Positions 39,128 to 47,758 of a stretch of DNA of 47,758 bases are shown here, piece by piece. The DNA lies in contig NZ_DATMFZ010000105.1 of assembly GCF_035556675.1 (NCBI RefSeq), forward strand, positions 1-47,758, in the 5' to 3' direction. Source of the stretch: Geminicoccus sp035556675 (lineage in GTDB: Bacteria > Pseudomonadota > Alphaproteobacteria > Geminicoccales > Geminicoccaceae). The position numbers and the translations under genes are program-made. Every line of letters begins with the position of its first letter. The first letter of the stretch is position 1. Below the pieces are notes generated by a model. That model had not been told where the DNA came from and ran no database searches. It worked only from the letters and a program-made list of their open reading frames with translations.

Positions 39128-41311
39128 GTGCAGCAAGGTCGCACGACCTGGTCGGCGGCAGTCCGGCAGGGTGCCGGAGCGGGTGCCATCCGCGCGGTCC
39201 TCGCCGCCCTGCGCCAGCTGCTCCTGGCGGAACGGCATCGCTGGGCGCTGTGGGCGCCCGTGCTCATGGGCCTGGGCGTCCTTCTCTATATGGTCCCGCC
39301 AGACGATCCGCCGAGCGGCTGGACCGGGATCGCCCTCCTCGTCCTGGCCGCGGCCACGATCGCCGCCTTGCGTGCCCTGTACGCGCGCCAGACCGCCGTG
39401 GCGACCCTGGCCTGCCTGCTGGCCGCCCTGCCCGCGGGATACCTCGTCGCCGTCTGGCGCACCGCCCAGGTCGACACGATCTCGCTGGCCCGCCCGCTCA
39501 CCCTGGAGGTGGAGGGCCGCGTCGTCGCCATCGAGGGCCGCGCGCGCGGCCACCGGCTGACCCTGGACCAGGTGGCGGTGCTGGATCGCCAACTCGCCAC
39601 GGTGCCGCAACGGATCCGCATCGGCGTGGCGAAGGGTGCCGAACTGCTGGCGGCCGGCGACCGGATCCGGGTCCGGGCGCGCCTGGAGGCGCCGCAGCCG
39701 CCGGCCCTCCCCGGCAGCTACGACTGGGCCCGGGACGCATGGTTCCAGGGCCTGGGTGCGGTCGGCTGGTCACTGGGTGCGCCGACCTTGATCGCGGCCG
39801 GCGCCGGCGAAAGCGGCCCGGCTCTGTTTGTCGAGCGGATCCGCACCGCACTGAGCCATCGGATCGCCAGCACCACCCCGGGTGCCGCCGGGGCCGTGGC
39901 CGCCGCACTGGTGACCGGACAGCGGGGTGCCGTCGACAACCGGGTCTGGGAGGACATGCAGCGTTCGGGCCTGGCCCACCTGATCTCGATCTCCGGGCTG
40001 CACTTCACCCTGGTGGCCAGTGTGGTGTTCTTCCTGGCGCGCTGGTGCCTCTCATTGTGCCCGCCCTTGTGCCTGCGCCTGCCGGCCCAGAAGGGTGCCG
40101 CCCTCGCCGCGATCCTGGGCTGTGCCCTCTATCTGGTGATTTCCGGAGCCTCCGTGCCGGCCCAGCGCTCCTTCGTCACCGCCACGATCGTGTTCACCGC
40201 CGTGCTGGTCGACCGCGACCCGATCTCCCTGCGCCTGCTCGCCGTGGCGGCCGCTGCCGTGCTGCTCGTGGCCCCGCACAGCCTGCTGGGCCCGTCCTTC
40301 CAGCTGACCTTCGCGGCCATGGTCGGCCTGATCGCCCTGTTCGAGGCACTCTCGGCACGTCGCGCCCAAACACCGGCAGCACCTGGCGGCCCGACACGGC
40401 GCATGCTCGCCTATCTGGGCGGGATCGTGCTGACCACGGTGATCGCGACGATCGCCACCGCACCGTTCGGCGCCTGGCATTTCGGCGTGGTCGCGACCTG
40501 GGGCGTGGCCGCGAACATGCTGGCCGTGCCCATCACCTCGTTCGTGGTGATGCCGGCCGCCGTGCTGGGCACCGCACTGCTACCGCTGGGCCTGGACCAG
40601 CCGGCCTTCATGGTCATGGGTGCGGGCGTGGCCCTGGTGCTGTGGATCGCGGCGGAGATCGCCGCCTGGCCCCATGCCAGCTTCGCCATCCCCGGCATGA
40701 CCGGCGGCTGCATCGCCCTGATCGTGCTGGGCGGGCTGTGGCTCGCCATCTGGCAGCGCCCCTGGCGGCTCTTGGGCCTGCCGCCCGTGCTGCTGGGCCT
40801 GGGCATGGCGGTGCTGGGCCAGCCGCCGCGCCTGTTCGTGGCACCCGATGCGCAGGTGGTGGCCGTGCTAGCCGAAGATGGCCGGCTCCTGCGCACGCCC
40901 GGCAAGCTGGATGGGCGGGTCGCCGAGGCCTGGCGCACCCGCACCGGTGCCTCGGGCCGCCTCGCGCGCTGGCCAGACGCGGCACCCGGCCGGCCCGGCT
41001 GCGACCCGTTCGGCTGCACCCTGGAGCTGGCCGGGCACCGGGTGGCGGTGCTGACCGGCCCGGGCGATGCCGGTGACGACTGCCGCCATGCCGACCTGGT
41101 GCTCGATCTGGTGGCCGAACGACGCTGCCCGCTGCCGACCCGCTCGATCGGACGCAGCGCGCTCAGGGCCGCCCGCGGGCTGGAAGCCAGGCTCGAGCCC
41201 GAGGGCATCCTGCTCGCGACCCTCAGTGCCGCCCGCGGCGACCGGCCCTGGAGCCGGAGCACCCACCCGCAACCTCGCATCCCGGATCCCACCGATGACG
41301 CCGACCCCTGA
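39128..41311 (+). CDS. comEC: ComEC/Rec2-family membrane protein without metallo-beta-lactamase domain
   Basis: 727 residues. After an N-terminal membrane pair and DUF4131 region (about 95-230), the Competence domain begins near 265; the family motif HLISISGLHFTLV starts at His284. About ten membrane segments follow to residue 575. The C-terminal 150 residues keep DAQVVAVLAEDGRLL and a Cys pair (GCDPFGCTLEL) but lack the HxHxDH of the metallo-beta-lactamase domain, as is common in alphaproteobacterial forms. ComEC carries single-stranded DNA across the inner membrane. No other competence gene is near. GTG start; the next gene overlaps its end by 17 bases. Confidence 0.9.
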   Translation: MQQGRTTWSAAVRQGAGAGAIRAVLAALRQLLLAERHRWALWAPVLMGLGVLLYMVPPDDPPSGWTGIALLVLAAATIAALRALYARQTAVATLACLLAALPAGYLVAVWRTAQVDTISLARPLTLEVEGRVVAIEGRARGHRLTLDQVAVLDRQLATVPQRIRIGVAKGAELLAAGDRIRVRARLEAPQPPALPGSYDWARDAWFQGLGAVGWSLGAPTLIAAGAGESGPALFVERIRTALSHRIASTTPGAAGAVAAALVTGQRGAVDNRVWEDMQRSGLAHLISISGLHFTLVASVVFFLARWCLSLCPPLCLRLPAQKGAALAAILGCALYLVISGASVPAQRSFVTATIVFTAVLVDRDPISLRLLAVAAAAVLLVAPHSLLGPSFQLTFAAMVGLIALFEALSARRAQTPAAPGGPTRRMLAYLGGIVLTTVIATIATAPFGAWHFGVVATWGVAANMLAVPITSFVVMPAAVLGTALLPLGLDQPAFMVMGAGVALVLWIAAEIAAWPHASFAIPGMTGGCIALIVLGGLWLAIWQRPWRLLGLPPVLLGLGMAVLGQPPRLFVAPDAQVVAVLAEDGRLLRTPGKLDGRVAEAWRTRTGASGRLARWPDAAPGRPGCDPFGCTLELAGHRVAVLTGPGDAGDDCRHADLVLDLVAERRCPLPTRSIGRSALRAARGLEARLEPEGILLATLSAARGDRPWSRSTHPQPRIPDPTDDADP

Positions 41312-42449
41312 CCTGCCGGATCCGCTGCTCCGCTGCACCAGTGCAAGGCTGCGCACCAGCGACCTCCTGACTGCCCTGGTGGTGGCCGCCGCTTTGGTAC
41401 TGGTGGTAGCGGTCACCTGGGGAGCCCGGCTGGACGCGACCGGGCCGGCTCCGCCGGATCCGGCCGTGGCCGCCGCGGTCGCCGATCTGCGCCGGAGCTT
41501 CGGCCATGACGGCATCGCCCACGATCTGGAGCGCCCGCGCCAGGGCGGCGATCCGGCGATCCACGAGGCGGCCGAGGTGGGCCTGCGCCGGGCACGTGCT
41601 GCGATCGGGCTGCTGCGCGGCCGGCTGGACGACGCCGCCGGCCGGGTCCAGGTCGCGCTCGACGAGCTGGAAGCCGCCGGACGGCGGGCGGAGATCCTGC
41701 TGCGCGCGGGCGCGAGCGAGCCGGCTGGACGGCTGCTCGACCTGCCGGTGATCGAGCCTCTGCTCGTGCTGGACGATGCGATCGAGACGCTGCGTGATCA
41801 GGCTGCTTCGAGCCATGGCGGCCTGCCCGACCGCCTGATGCTGCTGCTGGCCGGCTCGGCCTGCCTCCTGGCGGCGAGCGCGCTCCTGCTGGCCGGCTGG
41901 CTGCGCCTGGGGCTGCTCCTCCCGCTGCGCCGGCTGGCGGGTGGGCTCGCTGCCGACGACGCGCCGGAACTGGCGCGCCTGGCCCTGCGCGGCGACGAGA
42001 TCGGCCTCCTGGCGCGGCGCTGTGTCCAGGAACTGCCGCCGGCCGGACGTGCCGAGGCACTGCCCGCCGAGCAGCAGCGTATCCTGGAGGAGATCCGCGA
42101 CCTGGTGCGCAGCCAGGCGGAACGTGCGGCAGCGCCCGCCCCGGCAGGGCCGCCGCTTCGCCTCGACTTGTCGCTTCCTATCGCCCCGGAACCCTTGCCA
42201 GAGCGGCCGCTTCTGACCGGGGCCGCAGTGCCGGAGCCGTCGCAAGGCGATACCACCGCGCTCCACTCGATCGTGGAGATGGTCGCGAAGGAGCAGCTGC
42301 GCCGCCATGGCGAGCGGCCGGTCCTGACGGGAAACGGCCTACCGGACGACCGGGTGATGGCCGCCCTGGTCGACCGGGTGCTGGCGCGGCTGGACCAGGT
42401 GACCCAGCGGGTCAGGGGCTCGGACGGCGCGGCGCGGCGCGCTTCCTGA
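41295..42449 (+). CDS. Membrane protein with HAMP-like domain, no output domain
   Basis: 384 residues. Membrane segments are at 23-42 and 181-203; between them lies a helical, Arg/Ala/Leu-rich extracytoplasmic region (residues 50-170). After the second segment comes a HAMP-like linker (LLPLRRLAGGLAADDAPELA..RGDEIGLLARR, 208-242). The remaining 140 residues are low complexity with a short helix and no kinase, GGDEF or methyl-accepting region. This is the frame of a sensor whose output part is missing or unrecognised. ATG 41295 overlaps the comEC stop by 17 bases, so the two are co-expressed. No family name can be given with confidence. Confidence 0.65.
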   Translation: MTPTPDLPDPLLRCTSARLRTSDLLTALVVAAALVLVVAVTWGARLDATGPAPPDPAVAAAVADLRRSFGHDGIAHDLERPRQGGDPAIHEAAEVGLRRARAAIGLLRGRLDDAAGRVQVALDELEAAGRRAEILLRAGASEPAGRLLDLPVIEPLLVLDDAIETLRDQAASSHGGLPDRLMLLLAGSACLLAASALLLAGWLRLGLLLPLRRLAGGLAADDAPELARLALRGDEIGLLARRCVQELPPAGRAEALPAEQQRILEEIRDLVRSQAERAAAPAPAGPPLRLDLSLPIAPEPLPERPLLTGAAVPEPSQGDTTALHSIVEMVAKEQLRRHGERPVLTGNGLPDDRVMAALVDRVLARLDQVTQRVRGSDGAARRAS

Positions 42450-42452
42450 GGC

Positions 42453-43379
42453 TCAGCCGGGACCGGCCTGCACCGCGCGCAGGCTGTGGGCGAATCGCTC
42501 GGTCGCCATCAGCCGGCGGCAGCGCTCGAACCGGCCGACCGCATAGGCCCAGAAGTCCTCGGCCGGGTTGCCGTCGGCGTGCTGGATCAGGCCCCAGAGC
42601 GTCCAGAGCAGGTCGCACATCGCCTGGTAGATCACCATCCGCCCGGCATCGAACGGCCGCACCGGCCCGCCGAAATAGGCCTGGAGGAGGCGCCGGTCCA
42701 TGTCCTGGTCGAACTCCGCCTCGACCGACAGGTCGCCCAAGTCCCACATCGGATCGTTGATGCCGGAATATTCCCAGTCGACCAGCCAGATGCGTTCGCC
42801 ATCGTCGAGAAAGTTCTCGCACAAGGGGTCGCAGTGGCAGGCGGTGAGCGGCAGTTCGTGCGCCGCCAGTGCCGCGCGCACCGACCCCGCCTCGCGGACC
42901 ACGTCGTGGTAGCGTTCCGGCACCGCCGCCCCTTTCTGGCCCAGCACCTGCAGGTACTGGTCGATCATGCCGAACAGCTCGAAGCGGAAGGTGAAGCCGC
43001 TGGCCTCGGTGTGCAGCCGCCGGAGTGCTAGTGCCGCCCGCTCGACGGCGCCCGGCCGGCTGCGGAACCGCTCCGGGCTCATGGTCACCACCTCTGGCAG
43101 GAACCGGGTGACCATCACCCCGTCCGCACCGAAGTGAACCAGCTCCGGCGACACCCCGGCCGCGGCGGCCGCGCGGGCGTTCACCGCCTCGACCTTGCGG
43201 TCGATATAGTCCTCCGTGCCCCGACCCGGCAGGCGCAGGCACCATGGCTCCGGCCCGCCGGTCACGGCGAACACCAGGTTGGTGAGCCCGCCCAGGCGGC
43301 GCAGCTCCAGCCCGCCGTCGCTGCCCGGCAGGCCCAGCCGGGCCAGTGCCTGCCGCGCCTGCACCAACTCCTCGCCCAT
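42453..43379 (-). CDS. Choline/ethanolamine-kinase-like phosphotransferase
   Basis: 308 residues of the aminoglycoside phosphotransferase/choline kinase fold. LGGLTNLVFAV near residue 30 is the nucleotide loop; H182-C-D184-P-L-C-E-N189 is the catalytic loop with Asp184 as base; IWLVDWEYSG (Asp201) is the metal site, the choline-kinase variant of the DFG. It probably phosphorylates choline, ethanolamine or a related amino alcohol. AGGGAGAA precedes the ATG at 43379; longer upstream reading runs into the gene above. It is third in a leftward set after two GcvT-type oxidoreductases, with a 20-base gap, which supports a methylated-amine or choline-breakdown role. Confidence 0.87.
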   Translation of the reverse strand: MGEELVQARQALARLGLPGSDGGLELRRLGGLTNLVFAVTGGPEPWCLRLPGRGTEDYIDRKVEAVNARAAAAAGVSPELVHFGADGVMVTRFLPEVVTMSPERFRSRPGAVERAALALRRLHTEASGFTFRFELFGMIDQYLQVLGQKGAAVPERYHDVVREAGSVRAALAAHELPLTACHCDPLCENFLDDGERIWLVDWEYSGINDPMWDLGDLSVEAEFDQDMDRRLLQAYFGGPVRPFDAGRMVIYQAMCDLLWTLWGLIQHADGNPAEDFWAYAVGRFERCRRLMATERFAHSLRAVQAGPG

Positions 43380-43399
43380 GGCACTTCTCCCTCCGCCGA

Positions 43400-45808
43400 T
43401 CACGCCCGCAGCCGCTCGCCCTTCGGGTCGTAGAGCGCGCGCCGCCCGCGCCAGACCGGCCAACGCTGGCCATAGGCCTCGATCTCGAAACGCTCCTCCT
43501 TCGCCAGCGCTGCCGGCAGGAACGCGAAGGCGACCGTGTGTCCGACCGTGTGGCCGAATCCGGCGCTGGTCGTGCTGCCGACCGGCCGGCCGTCCAGCAG
43601 CACCACTTCCCCGCCGACCAGCGGTGCGAAGCCGTCGATGCCGAGTGTGACCAGCCGGCGCGCCGGCCCCTGCTCCCGGATCCGCAGGAGTGCGTCGCGG
43701 CCGATGAACGGACCCTTGCCCAGCGCCACGGCGAAGCCCAGGCCCGCGGAGAACGGGTCGATCTCCGGGCTCACCTCGCTGGACCAGTAGACATAGCCCT
43801 TCTCCAGCCGGAGCGTGTCGAGCGCCCGGTAGCCGACATCGGCGATGCCATGGGCTTCGCCTGCCCGGCGCAGCTCTTCGTACACATGAGCCGCGTGCTC
43901 GACCGGCACGTGCAGCTCGTAGCCGAGCTCGCCGACATAGCCGATCCGGGCGGCGAAGGCCCGGCCCAACCCGATCTCGATCTCCCTGCCGGACAGATAG
44001 GGCAGTGCGGCATCCGACACGTCGTCGTCGCTCACCGCCGCCAGGACCTCGCGCGCCCTGGGCCCCGCCAGGTCGATCACGGCCAGCGCCCCGGTCACCT
44101 CACGCAGCTCCAGCCCGTCCGGCAGGTGGCGGCGCAGCCATCCGGCATCGCGGATGCCGAATTGGCTGCCGGTGACGATATAGAAGCGATCCTCGGCAAG
44201 CCGCATCACGGTGAGGTCGGCCTCGATGCCGCCCCGCTCGTTGCAGCACTGGGTATAGACGCAGCTGCCGACCGGCCGGTCGAGGTCGTTGGCGACGATC
44301 CGCTGCAAGGCCGCGAACGCGCCGCTGCCGGCCAGCTCGAACTTGCTGAACGAGGTCAGGTCGATCAGCGCCACCCGCTCGCGCACCGCCCGGTGCTCGG
44401 CAGCCACCGCCTCGAACCAGCCGGGCCGCTCGAGAAAGCTCGGCCGCTCCTCGGCCAGGCTGCCCGGCAGGCGGAACCAGTTGGGCCGCTCCCACCCGGC
44501 CTTGGATCCGTACACGGCACCCCGTGCCTTCAGCGTGTCGTAGAGCGGACTGCGCCTGGCACCACGGGCGCTGGCCAGTTCCTCCACCGGCCAGTGGATG
44601 CTGTAATAGTTGCCGTAGGCTTCGCTGCTGCGCTCGGCGAGATAGCGGCGGTTGGCCTGCTGGCGGGCGAAGCGGCGGATGTCGAACGGCCACAAATCCA
44701 TGCCGGGGTCGCCTTGCGTGATCCAATTGGCCATGGCGAGGCCCGCCCCGCCCGAGGCCGCGATCCCGGCGGTGAAGCCGCAGGCGACGAAGAAATTGTC
44801 GAGCTCCGGGGCCAGGCCCATCACCGGCTCGCCATCCGCGGAGACCGGGATCGGCCCATTGATCAGGGTCTGAATGCCCACTGCGTTCAGGACCGGCAGG
44901 CGCTCGGCGGCACCGAGTGCGATCGGCTCGAACCGTTCGAAGTCGGAGGGAAACAGCTCGCGGCCGAACTCGAACGGCACGCCGCCTTGCCAGCAGGCCG
45001 GCGCCCCCTTCTCCCAGCCGCCGATGGCGAACGCGCGCACGTCCGGCTTCAGGTAGAAGATCCGGTCCGGGTCGCGGAAGGTGGGCAGGTCCTTCGGCAG
45101 GTCGAGCTTCTTCTCAGTCACCATGTACTGGTGCTCGACCGCACCCGCGGCGATCGCCACCCCGGCCATTTCACCCACCCGCTTGGCCCAGATGCCAGCG
45201 CAGTTGACCACGATCTCGCACCTGATCCGGCCGTGGTCGGTCAGTACCGCGGTGATGCGCCGACCCTGCTTCTCGAACCCGGTGACCAGCACGCCTTCTC
45301 GGATCCGCACCCCGTCCCGCCGTGCCACCGCGGCGAAGGCCTGAGTCAGGCCATAGGGGTCGATGTAGCCGTCCGACGAAATCCAGGCGGCACCGACCAC
45401 TCCCTCCGTCGTCATGAACGGGAAGCGCGCCTTCGCCTCGGCCGCCGAGATCTCGTGGGCCTCGAAGCCGAACCCCTTGGCCTGGGTCAGCGAGCGGCGG
45501 ATCTCGGCCATCCGCTCCTCGGACGACGCGATCCGCAGCGAGCCGCACTTGCGCCAATCGATCGCCTGACCGGATTCCGCCTCCAGCCGGTCGAACACCG
45601 CGACCGAATCCTGCATCAGCCGGGTCAGGTTGCGCTTGGAGCGAAGCTGGCCCACCAGCCCCGCCGCATGCCAGGTCGAGCCATGGGTGAGCTGAGCCTT
45701 CTCCAGCAGCAGCACGTCGCGCTGGCCGGCACGGGCCAGATGATAGGCGATCGCGCAGCCGATCGCGCCGCCGCCGATGATCACGATCCGGGCCTGGGTG
45801 TCGGACAT
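43400..45808 (-). CDS. GcvT-family FAD oxidoreductase (dimethylglycine/sarcosine dehydrogenase-like)
   Basis: 802 residues. The N-terminal DAO-type FAD fold has GGGAIG (12-17) and HGSTWHAAGLVGQLR near 42, the place where histidine-linked FAD sits in this family. The FAO_M middle is at about 370-425 and the GcvT aminomethyl-transferase domain at about 430-700 with GYELHVPVEHA and EVSPEIDPF. The C-terminal barrel is complete. These enzymes demethylate N-methyl amino acids and pass formaldehyde-level carbon to tetrahydrofolate. The substrate (sarcosine, dimethylglycine or other) cannot be fixed. It starts 4 bases after the stop of the paralogue upstream, one transcript. Confidence 0.92.
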   Translation of the reverse strand: MSDTQARIVIIGGGAIGCAIAYHLARAGQRDVLLLEKAQLTHGSTWHAAGLVGQLRSKRNLTRLMQDSVAVFDRLEAESGQAIDWRKCGSLRIASSEERMAEIRRSLTQAKGFGFEAHEISAAEAKARFPFMTTEGVVGAAWISSDGYIDPYGLTQAFAAVARRDGVRIREGVLVTGFEKQGRRITAVLTDHGRIRCEIVVNCAGIWAKRVGEMAGVAIAAGAVEHQYMVTEKKLDLPKDLPTFRDPDRIFYLKPDVRAFAIGGWEKGAPACWQGGVPFEFGRELFPSDFERFEPIALGAAERLPVLNAVGIQTLINGPIPVSADGEPVMGLAPELDNFFVACGFTAGIAASGGAGLAMANWITQGDPGMDLWPFDIRRFARQQANRRYLAERSSEAYGNYYSIHWPVEELASARGARRSPLYDTLKARGAVYGSKAGWERPNWFRLPGSLAEERPSFLERPGWFEAVAAEHRAVRERVALIDLTSFSKFELAGSGAFAALQRIVANDLDRPVGSCVYTQCCNERGGIEADLTVMRLAEDRFYIVTGSQFGIRDAGWLRRHLPDGLELREVTGALAVIDLAGPRAREVLAAVSDDDVSDAALPYLSGREIEIGLGRAFAARIGYVGELGYELHVPVEHAAHVYEELRRAGEAHGIADVGYRALDTLRLEKGYVYWSSEVSPEIDPFSAGLGFAVALGKGPFIGRDALLRIREQGPARRLVTLGIDGFAPLVGGEVVLLDGRPVGSTTSAGFGHTVGHTVAFAFLPAALAKEERFEIEAYGQRWPVWRGRRALYDPKGERLRA

Positions 45809-45812
45809 GCCC

Positions 45813-47758
45813 TCAGGCCTTCACGCGCAGGGACGCCGGGTCGTAGGGCGGCTGAAGGAACACCTCGGCCGGCACCCGCTCAGAAGCGACCTCCAGCTCG
45901 TAGCGCCCGGACAGCACGAACGCCTCGTCCACCCCCTCGTCCGGCCGACGGACATAGCCGTAGCCGATCGGCCGGCCGATCGTGTGGCCGAACCCGCCGC
46001 TGGTGAGCCAGCCGACCCTCTTTCCGTCGCGATAGATCGTCTCGCGGCCGAGCAGGACCACCTCCGGGTCGGCCACGGTGAAGCCCGCGAGCAAGCGAGG
46101 CAGCGGTGCTGCCGCCTGTGCCGCCAGCGCCTCGCGCCCGAGGAAGGGCAGGTTCTTCTTCAGCTTCACGGCAAAGCCCAGGCCCGCCATCAGCGGCGAG
46201 TGGTCCGGGCCGATGTCGGAGCCCCAGGCGCGGTAGCCCTTCTCCAGCCTGAGCGATTCGATGGCCCGGTAGCCGGCATTGGCGATGCCGTGCGGCTGGC
46301 CGGCCGCCATCAGCCGGTCGTAGAGCGTCGCCGCGAACTCGACCGGGACGTGCAGCTCGTAGCCGAGCTCGCCCACATAGGTGATGCGCAGCGCCAGCAC
46401 CGGCGCACCAGCCAGCGCCAGCCTGCGGCAGCGGCCGAACCGGAACGCCTCGTTGCCGACATCGTCCGTGGTGAGTGACTGGAGCACGTCGCGCGACCGC
46501 GGCCCCATCAGGGAGAACACCGCATGGGCCGAGGTGACGTCGACTACCCGCGCGTCCAGGCCGTCCGGCAGGTTGCGCCGGATCCAATCCAAGTCATGGG
46601 TGGCGAAGCCCGTCCCGGTGGTGAGGTAGAATTCGTCCTCCGCCAGCCGGGCCACGGTCAGGTCGCACTCGATCCCGCCCCTGGCATTCAGCATCTGGGT
46701 GTAGGTGAGCGTGCCGGGCGGACGGGCCACGTCGTTGGCGCACAGCCAGGAGAGCGCAGCCTCCGCATCCCTCCCCACCACCAGGAACTTGGCGAAGCTG
46801 GTCTGGTCGATCACCACGACCCGCTCCCGGCAGGCCCGGTGCTCGCGCGCAACCGCCGCGAACCAGTTCGGCCGGCCATAGGTGTAGACGTCCCGCGCGT
46901 TCTCGCCCTCGGTAGCGAACCAGTTGGGCCGCTCCCAGCCGAGCTTCTCGCCAAAGCAGGCACCTTGCGCCTTCAGCCGGTCATAGACCGGCGAGCGGCG
47001 CAGCGGCCGGCCGCTCTCGTGCTCCTCCTGGGGCCAGGCCATGGTGTAGTGCTTGCCGTAGGCTTCGAGCGTGCGGGTGCGCACCCAGTCCGGATCGGCA
47101 TGGGCGCGGCCGAACCGGCGGATGTCGACCGGCCAGAGATCGAAGGGCGGCGCGCCGTTCCTGACCCATTCGGCCAGCGCCATCCCGGCACCGCCACCGG
47201 ACGCGATCCCGAACGCGTTGAATCCGGCGCCGACGAACAGTCCGGACAGCTCCGGCGCTTCGCCCAGGATGAAGTTGCCGTCCGGGGTGAAGCTTTCCGG
47301 GCCGTTGACCAGCTGCTTGACCCCGGCCGTCTCCAGCGCCGGCACCCGGCCCAGCGCCAGCTCCATGATCGGCTCGAAATGATCCCATTCGGGCTGGAGC
47401 AGCTGGAACTCGAACCGGTCCGGCACCTCCAGATTCCAGGGCAGCGGGTTCGGCTCGTAGCCGCCCATCACCAGGCCGCCGACCTCCTCCTTGTAGTAGG
47501 TGAGCCGGTCGGGATCGCGCAGGGTCGGCAGATTTGGGGTGACGCCCGGGATCGCCTCGGTGATCAGGTACTGGTGCTGCACCGGGACGAGCGGGACGTT
47601 GATGCCCACCGTGCGGGCGAGCTGCCGGGTCCACTGGCCGCAGCAGAGCACCAGCTTGCCGCAGCGGATCGTGCCGCCGGACGTCCTGACACCGGTGACC
47701 TTGCCGCCTTCCGCCAGGATCTCCTGGACCGCCACGCCCTCGCGGATCACTACGCCGG
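45813..47758 (-). CDS. Second GcvT-family FAD oxidoreductase, N-terminus outside window
   Basis: At least 648 residues; the frame is open to the right edge, so the FAD GxGxxG part is missing from view. The visible part starts inside the FAD domain (LVLCCGQWTRQLARTVGIN), then FVGAGFNAFGIASGGGAGMALAEWV, the FAO_M region (GARCFGEKLGWERPNWFATEG-like stretch), and the GcvT domains (GTLTYTQMLNARGGIECDLTV; GYELHVPVEFA). It parallels the downstream paralogue throughout but is clearly diverged. First known gene of the leftward operon. Probable substrates are N-methylated glycine derivatives. Confidence 0.92.
   Translation of the reverse strand, partial: GVVIREGVAVQEILAEGGKVTGVRTSGGTIRCGKLVLCCGQWTRQLARTVGINVPLVPVQHQYLITEAIPGVTPNLPTLRDPDRLTYYKEEVGGLVMGGYEPNPLPWNLEVPDRFEFQLLQPEWDHFEPIMELALGRVPALETAGVKQLVNGPESFTPDGNFILGEAPELSGLFVGAGFNAFGIASGGGAGMALAEWVRNGAPPFDLWPVDIRRFGRAHADPDWVRTRTLEAYGKHYTMAWPQEEHESGRPLRRSPVYDRLKAQGACFGEKLGWERPNWFATEGENARDVYTYGRPNWFAAVAREHRACRERVVVIDQTSFAKFLVVGRDAEAALSWLCANDVARPPGTLTYTQMLNARGGIECDLTVARLAEDEFYLTTGTGFATHDLDWIRRNLPDGLDARVVDVTSAHAVFSLMGPRSRDVLQSLTTDDVGNEAFRFGRCRRLALAGAPVLALRITYVGELGYELHVPVEFAATLYDRLMAAGQPHGIANAGYRAIESLRLEKGYRAWGSDIGPDHSPLMAGLGFAVKLKKNLPFLGREALAAQAAAPLPRLLAGFTVADPEVVLLGRETIYRDGKRVGWLTSGGFGHTIGRPIGYGYVRRPDEGVDEAFVLSGRYELEVASERVPAEVFLQPPYDPASLRVKA

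Overview
The window is very GC-rich, densely coded bacterial chromosome. It looks like an alphaproteobacterium of the Rhodospirillales/Geminicoccales kind. The basis is the GC content, the ScfR-type regulator divergent from isocitrate lyase, the gltX/comEC and gltA neighbourhood, a large cox-type molybdenum hydroxylase locus, and an FNR/FixK-type box. This placement rests on gene content and style, not on a database search. No tRNA, rRNA, CRISPR array, insertion sequence or prophage was seen.

Left part (1-8136). An amidase fragment and a small coupled protein run leftward. An AceE/transketolase-like thiamine diphosphate enzyme runs rightward. It is followed by coxG and a coxS-coxL-coxM set, closed by a clear intrinsic terminator. 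The order S-L-M and the loop AYRGAGR in CoxL mark this as a form II (CODH-like) molybdenum hydroxylase, not the proven form I CO dehydrogenase.

Middle (8147-14785). An unrelated block contains an unrecognised HTH-like protein, a DUF4170-like small protein with isocitrate lyase (aceA), a divergent ScfR/RamB-type regulator with repeated TTGTAA sites between them, an OsmC-family peroxidase and a secreted M2 (ACE-like) peptidase.

The cox theme returns at 15007-24074. It contains a MoxR-type ATPase (CoxD), a VWA protein (CoxE), XdhC split into two genes, a second orphan form II CoxL, a fused molybdopterin-binding/MocA-type cytidylyltransferase, and a SufS-SufU pair translationally chained to it. 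Together these can build, cytidylate, sulfurate and insert molybdopterin cytosine dinucleotide cofactor and supply Fe-S clusters. The SufS-SufU linkage and the second large subunit are the most unusual parts of the window.

Next (24137-32266) come a P2-type cation ATPase and a double universal stress protein behind a perfect TTGAT-N4-ATCAA box (probable low-oxygen control), a HerA-like ATPase and two MFS transporters. A 374-base gap follows that carries what looks like a relic of an M1 aminopeptidase.

The right part holds housekeeping genes: apt, a DUF192 protein, a HAD phosphatase, an aspartate aminotransferase, gltA, gltX and comEC, plus an unusual HAMP-type membrane protein overlapping comEC. 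It ends with a leftward operon of a choline/ethanolamine-kinase-like protein and two tandem dimethylglycine/sarcosine dehydrogenase-like (FAD + GcvT) enzymes, the second cut by the window edge.
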